Shown here in pieces: positions 31,981 to 33,863 of a stretch of DNA of 33,863 nt (its first letter is position 1; the number at the start of each line of letters is the position of its first letter). The notes beneath the pieces were generated by a model. That model did not search any database, had not been told where the DNA came from, and saw only the letters and a program-made list of their open reading frames with translations. The position numbers and the translations under genes are program-made. Source of the DNA: Leptospira biflexa (lineage in GTDB: Bacteria > Spirochaetota > UBA4802 > UB4802); assembly GCA_020721905.1 (NCBI GenBank), contig DYLU01000034.1, forward strand, positions 1 to 33,863, given 5' to 3'.

Positions 31981-32970
31981 TTACGAAACTTTTCCTTTAA
32001 AGACCTTATAGACGTATATTGTGTATGCAAGTACTACCGGCATGCCAATAAGTGCAATGATGAACATAATTTTTAATGTGGTAAGCGTTGATGATGCATT
32101 AAATATCGTAAGGTTATATGCTTCAATGGTTGAACTCACAAGATTGGGATACAATGCTGCACCTGCCATTATCCACAGTGATAAAAATGAACCCGATGAA
32201 CCAATAAATACATTGAATGGTCGGTTGCCTTTGTTGTACACATATACATAACTCAGAGCAACTGCATATAAAAGTGCCCCAAGCCAGCCAAAGAGATTTG
32301 ACACAATTGAAGGCAAAAGTCCAATAGTCAGAACTATCGCCAGAATAAATAAGATGGCACTGGCAATAATTATTATATTTATCATATTTCTAGCACGTTG
32401 GGCAACATCACCTTCAATTTTATACGCTGCCCAGGTACATCCCTGAAGAAGTATGGCAGATAACCCTAAAAGACCAATGATAAGTGGAAATGGTCTTAGC
32501 AGTGTAAAAAAGCTGCCGGTAAAATTCATGTTTAAATCAATTGGGATTCCATAGATTATGTTTCCCAGAGCAACCCCAAACAACAGCGACGGCAAAAGGC
32601 TACCAATTGTAAAAGCCCAGGCCCATAGTTTCCTGCGTTTTTCATCATAATACCAGAATTCCATTGAAACAGCTCTGAAAATAAGAGAAAACAAAACAAG
32701 CATCAAAGCCAGGTAAAAACCGCTGAAAACGGTAGCATACGCAAAGGGGAATGCTGCAAAAAGTGCAGCACCGCCGGTTATAAGCCATACCTCATTGCCG
32801 TCCCACACAGGCCATATGGAATCCATAACATGTTTTTGTTCTTTTTCGTTTTTTGCCAGCAAAGGCATTAAGGATGCTATGCCTAAATCAAAACCATCAA
32901 GAATTGAATAAACGGTTAATAAAAATCCTATAATAAAAAACCATATATTCTGATAGATACTCATATCCAT
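31981..32970 (-). CDS. cydB: Cytochrome bd ubiquinol oxidase subunit II
   Basis: Membrane subunit of the high-affinity bd oxidase that reduces oxygen to water using quinol. A 329-residue protein with eight to nine hydrophobic helices, DGFDLGI near the N-terminus (25-31) and the conserved WPVWDGNEVWLITGGAALFAAFP stretch, split here as WPVWDGNEVW and LITGGAALFAAFP. GGGAGG precedes the ATG at 32970. It follows cydA by 19 bases in transcript order. A separate CydX-type small subunit is not apparent in the 40 bases after it. Confidence 0.96.
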   Translation of the reverse strand: MDMSIYQNIWFFIIGFLLTVYSILDGFDLGIASLMPLLAKNEKEQKHVMDSIWPVWDGNEVWLITGGAALFAAFPFAYATVFSGFYLALMLVLFSLIFRAVSMEFWYYDEKRRKLWAWAFTIGSLLPSLLFGVALGNIIYGIPIDLNMNFTGSFFTLLRPFPLIIGLLGLSAILLQGCTWAAYKIEGDVAQRARNMINIIIIASAILFILAIVLTIGLLPSIVSNLFGWLGALLYAVALSYVYVYNKGNRPFNVFIGSSGSFLSLWIMAGAALYPNLVSSTIEAYNLTIFNASSTLTTLKIMFIIALIGMPVVLAYTIYVYKVFKGKVS

Positions 32971-32989
32971 TGTGAAACCTCCCGTTGCA

Positions 32990-33863
32990 TTAATATGATT
33001 CTGTCTGAGGGCCTTTCTTTATTATTTTTAATAGTATTGTTATAAAAAGAACCACCAGTAAAAGATAGATGAGCGAAAATATGATGACCGATAGCAACAC
33101 GTGTGATGCCGGAACAACAGTAGAAACTGCATCAACAGTCTTTAGCACCCTGTACACAGCCCATGGTTGGCGGCCAACCTCAGCAGCTATCCAGCCAAAT
33201 TCATTGGCAATGATTGGCAGTGGTATGGCAAACATCAGCACGTACAAAAACCATTGTGCAGTAAGAAGTTTTTTCTTAAGTAAAAGGAATACTGCAATCA
33301 AACTCAAAAGAGCAAAGAGTGATCCCAATCCAATCATAATATGATATGAAAAGTAGGGAAGAAGTACAGGTGGGAGTTCATCTTCAGGAAACGCATCACG
33401 CCCTTTTACCTCGGCATCAGGATCAAAGAAGGCAAGCAGGCTTAAAAGTTTTGGAATTTTAATTTCAAAATAGGTCTTCTTGTCACTTTGAATGGGAATT
33501 CCAATAATGGACATGGGCGCACCCTGTTGTGTTTGCCACAGAGCCTCAAAGGTTGCCATTTTTTTAGGTTGCTGGTTGGTTACCTGTACTGCATGTAAGT
33601 GACCTGAAGCAAACTGCACCAGTGACATGATGCAAAAGACAATAATTGCAGTTTTTAATATGTTTTGAGCTTCTTGTATATGCTGTTGTTTAATTACATA
33701 CCATGCGGCAACGCCAGCCGCAAAAAGGCTTCCGGAAATCCATCCGGCAATAATCACATGAACATAGCGCACAAGCGTTGATGGATTGAGTGCAGCAGCC
33801 CAGAAATCAGTCAATACAGCCCTGCCACCTTCAATGGCAAAGCCAGCCGGTGTTTGCATCCAT
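32990..33863 (-). CDS. cydA: Cytochrome bd ubiquinol oxidase subunit I, 3' part (truncated by the window end)
   Basis: Catalytic subunit of cytochrome bd carrying the haems. Only the last roughly 291 codons are in the window. The frame continues through the window edge: the codon before the first Met of the visible part is TGG, giving the conserved WMQTPAGF. Visible features are several transmembrane helices, EFGWIAAEVGRQPWAVYRV (the conserved GRQPW motif) and a Q-loop region that is short compared with the E. coli type. The N-terminal haem-ligand region and the start codon lie beyond 33863. It is first in the probable cydA-cydB-dfx unit. Confidence 0.95.
   Translation of the reverse strand, partial: WMQTPAGFAIEGGRAVLTDFWAAALNPSTLVRYVHVIIAGWISGSLFAAGVAAWYVIKQQHIQEAQNILKTAIIVFCIMSLVQFASGHLHAVQVTNQQPKKMATFEALWQTQQGAPMSIIGIPIQSDKKTYFEIKIPKLLSLLAFFDPDAEVKGRDAFPEDELPPVLLPYFSYHIMIGLGSLFALLSLIAVFLLLKKKLLTAQWFLYVLMFAIPLPIIANEFGWIAAEVGRQPWAVYRVLKTVDAVSTVVPASHVLLSVIIFSLIYLLLVVLFITILLKIIKKGPQTESY

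Noticed and set aside
1-33863. CRISPR arrays, insertion sequences or phage genes
   Set aside because: No regularly spaced repeats, transposase motifs or phage structural genes were seen on either strand.

Overview
The window comes from a low-GC, Gram-negative-type (diderm) bacterium. It carries a TolC-type outer-membrane channel with a MacAB-like inner-membrane partner, a SpoIID-like lipoprotein, and an anaerobe/microaerophile oxygen-defence set (cytochrome bd, desulfoferrodoxin, ferritin, rubrerythrin). Spirochaetota or another anaerobic diderm lineage would fit, but nothing here fixes the taxon. Genes from 886 to 27600 are on the + strand and genes from 27685 to the end are on the - strand. 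The two blocks meet tail to tail at a strong hairpin (27637-27668).

Left part (1-9256): tRNA-Thr and tRNA-Tyr behind a promoter and followed by an intrinsic terminator; a small - strand DUF1858 protein whose ribosome binding site and start codon are duplicated in tandem; a four-gene tripartite efflux operon (TolC, membrane fusion protein, ABC ATPase, MacB-like permease); a XerD-type recombinase; a SpoIID/LytB lipoprotein; a 0.5-kb gap holding the relic of a multihaem cytochrome; and queA.

Central part (about 9340-27600): a dense 17-gene + strand cluster for CoA-dependent breakdown of a hydrophobic acid. In order: PHP-domain protein; thiolase-like A1 and B1; SCP2-SCP2-DUF35 fusion; DUF35-BKACE fusion; enoyl-CoA hydratase; acyl-CoA synthetase; two CoA-transferase subunits; DUF35; thiolase-like A2 and B2; DUF35; PP2C-like phosphatase; TetR regulator; two acyl-CoA dehydrogenases; two MaoC-type hydratases. 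All four thiolase-fold proteins lack the usual nucleophilic cysteine, and there are four DUF35 modules to match. The gene content recalls the actinobacterial steroid side-chain and ring machinery (paired ACADs, paired MaoC proteins, Ltp2 with DUF35, IpdAB), with a BKACE added. The substrate is unknown. Four copies of an 18-bp palindrome (consensus TGATTGGACATTCAATCA) lie before the PHP gene (two copies), before the CoA-transferase genes, and before tetR. This suggests that the TetR protein controls the whole cluster.

Right part (27685-33863): a membrane-anchored sulfatase-superfamily protein lacking the formylglycine cysteine; a gap with a 95-bp inverted-repeat element; and the oxygen-defence genes rubrerythrin, ferritin, desulfoferrodoxin, cydB and the 3' part of cydA, which runs off the window. 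The ferritin gene has an in-frame TAA at codon 14, and a perfect 19-bp palindrome lies in its promoter region.
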